DNA from: Huaxiibacter chinensis
GTDB lineage: Bacteria; Pseudomonadota; Gammaproteobacteria; Enterobacterales; Enterobacteriaceae
NCBI RefSeq assembly: GCF_022171985.1
Contig: NZ_JAJVHF010000005.1
Span: 230,160-294,159 of the forward strand
Length of the DNA stretch: 64,000 nucleotides
Reading direction: 5' to 3'
Part shown: piece by piece, positions 63,906 to 64,000 of the stretch
Position numbering within the stretch: the stretch's first letter is position 1
Layout of the letters: every line of letters starts with the position of its first letter
The notes under the pieces: generated by a model
The model's database searches: none
What the model saw: only the letters and a program-made list of their open reading frames with translations
What the model was told of the DNA's origin: nothing
Made by a program: the position numbers and the translations under genes

Positions 63906-63981
63906 GGGTCGTTAGCTCAGTTGGTAGAGCAGTTGACTTTTAATCAATTGGTCGCAGGTTCGAATCCTGCACGACCCACCA
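63906..63981 (+). tRNA. lysV: tRNA-Lys (anticodon UUU)
   Basis: 76 nt with CCA. Acceptor GGGTCGT/ACGACCC, anticodon loop CTTTTAA. Last complete gene in the window; the final 19 nt (ATGTAAAAAGGCGCCCTAA) look like the start of a terminator but are cut off. Confidence 0.97.
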
Positions 63982-64000
63982 ATGTAAAAAGGCGCCCTAA

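Overview
The window is a contiguous stretch of chromosome from a member of the Enterobacteriaceae. Gene order is almost the E. coli/Salmonella backbone from yfcD to the gltX-valUXY-lysV region. Some details point to an Enterobacter/Lelliottia/Leclercia-like genome: an indolepyruvate decarboxylase (ipdC) gene, Enterobacter-type GC-rich intergenic repeats, and no CPS-53-type prophage at argW. The genus is an inference from gene content, not a database result. Nearly every gene is intact. I see no IS element, CRISPR array, rRNA or prophage.

Layout. (1) 1-3934: a sugar-utilisation locus with the N-terminal half of a split transketolase (cut by the window edge), ascorbate-family PTS subunits IIC, IIB and IIA on the minus strand, and a divergent LacI-type regulator; the shared intergenic region has a CRP-like site and two LacI-type operators. 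(2) 3938-8481: yfcD, yfcE, two glutathione S-transferases (yfcF, yfcG), folX, yfcH and a GNAT acetyltransferase. (3) 8501-8786: a 44-bp tandem repeat array. (4) 8798-12871: hisP-hisM-hisQ-hisJ and argT (basic amino-acid uptake, with a sigma-54 promoter at argT). (5) 13162-22918: ubiX, purF, cvpA, dedD, folC, accD, dedA, truA, usg, pdxB, all leftward, with a textbook PurR operator before cvpA. (6) 23032-34694: flk, yfcJ, fabB, mnmC, yfcL, epmC, yfcA, mepA, aroC, prmB, smrB, sixA. (7) 34901-42554: lipid genes fadJ-fadI, yfcZ, fadL, mlaA and yfdC; FadR-type sites precede fadI, fadL and fabB.

(8) 42630-44259: tRNA-Arg(CCU) (argW) followed by a short accessory segment holding a YaiL-like DUF2058 protein and a small exported protein. 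(9) 44260-50702: lpxP, the 23-residue membrane protein ypdK, alaC, the ypdAB two-component system and glk. (10) 50907-54981: yfeO, then ipdC and an aldo/keto reductase that are not at this place in E. coli. (11) 55108-60525: ypeC, mntH (MntR and Fur sites), nupC and the c-di-GMP phosphodiesterase pdeA. (12) 60713-63981: two tRNA-Ala(GGC), the paralogous regulators yfeC and yfeD, gltX, and a four-gene tRNA operon (3 Val-UAC, 1 Lys-UUU).

How it works together. Much of the window is housekeeping metabolism (purine, folate, fatty acid, PLP, chorismate, tRNA modification and charging). FadR and FabR link fatty-acid uptake (fadL), beta-oxidation (fadIJ) and unsaturated fatty-acid synthesis (fabB). 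The most system-like unit is the first locus, where a PTS appears to deliver a phosphorylated sugar to a dedicated split transketolase under a local LacI-type regulator. Its substrate cannot be read from the sequence. I found no clearly unprecedented system. The least ordinary items are that locus, the 44-bp array, the argW-lpxP segment and the ipdC insertion.
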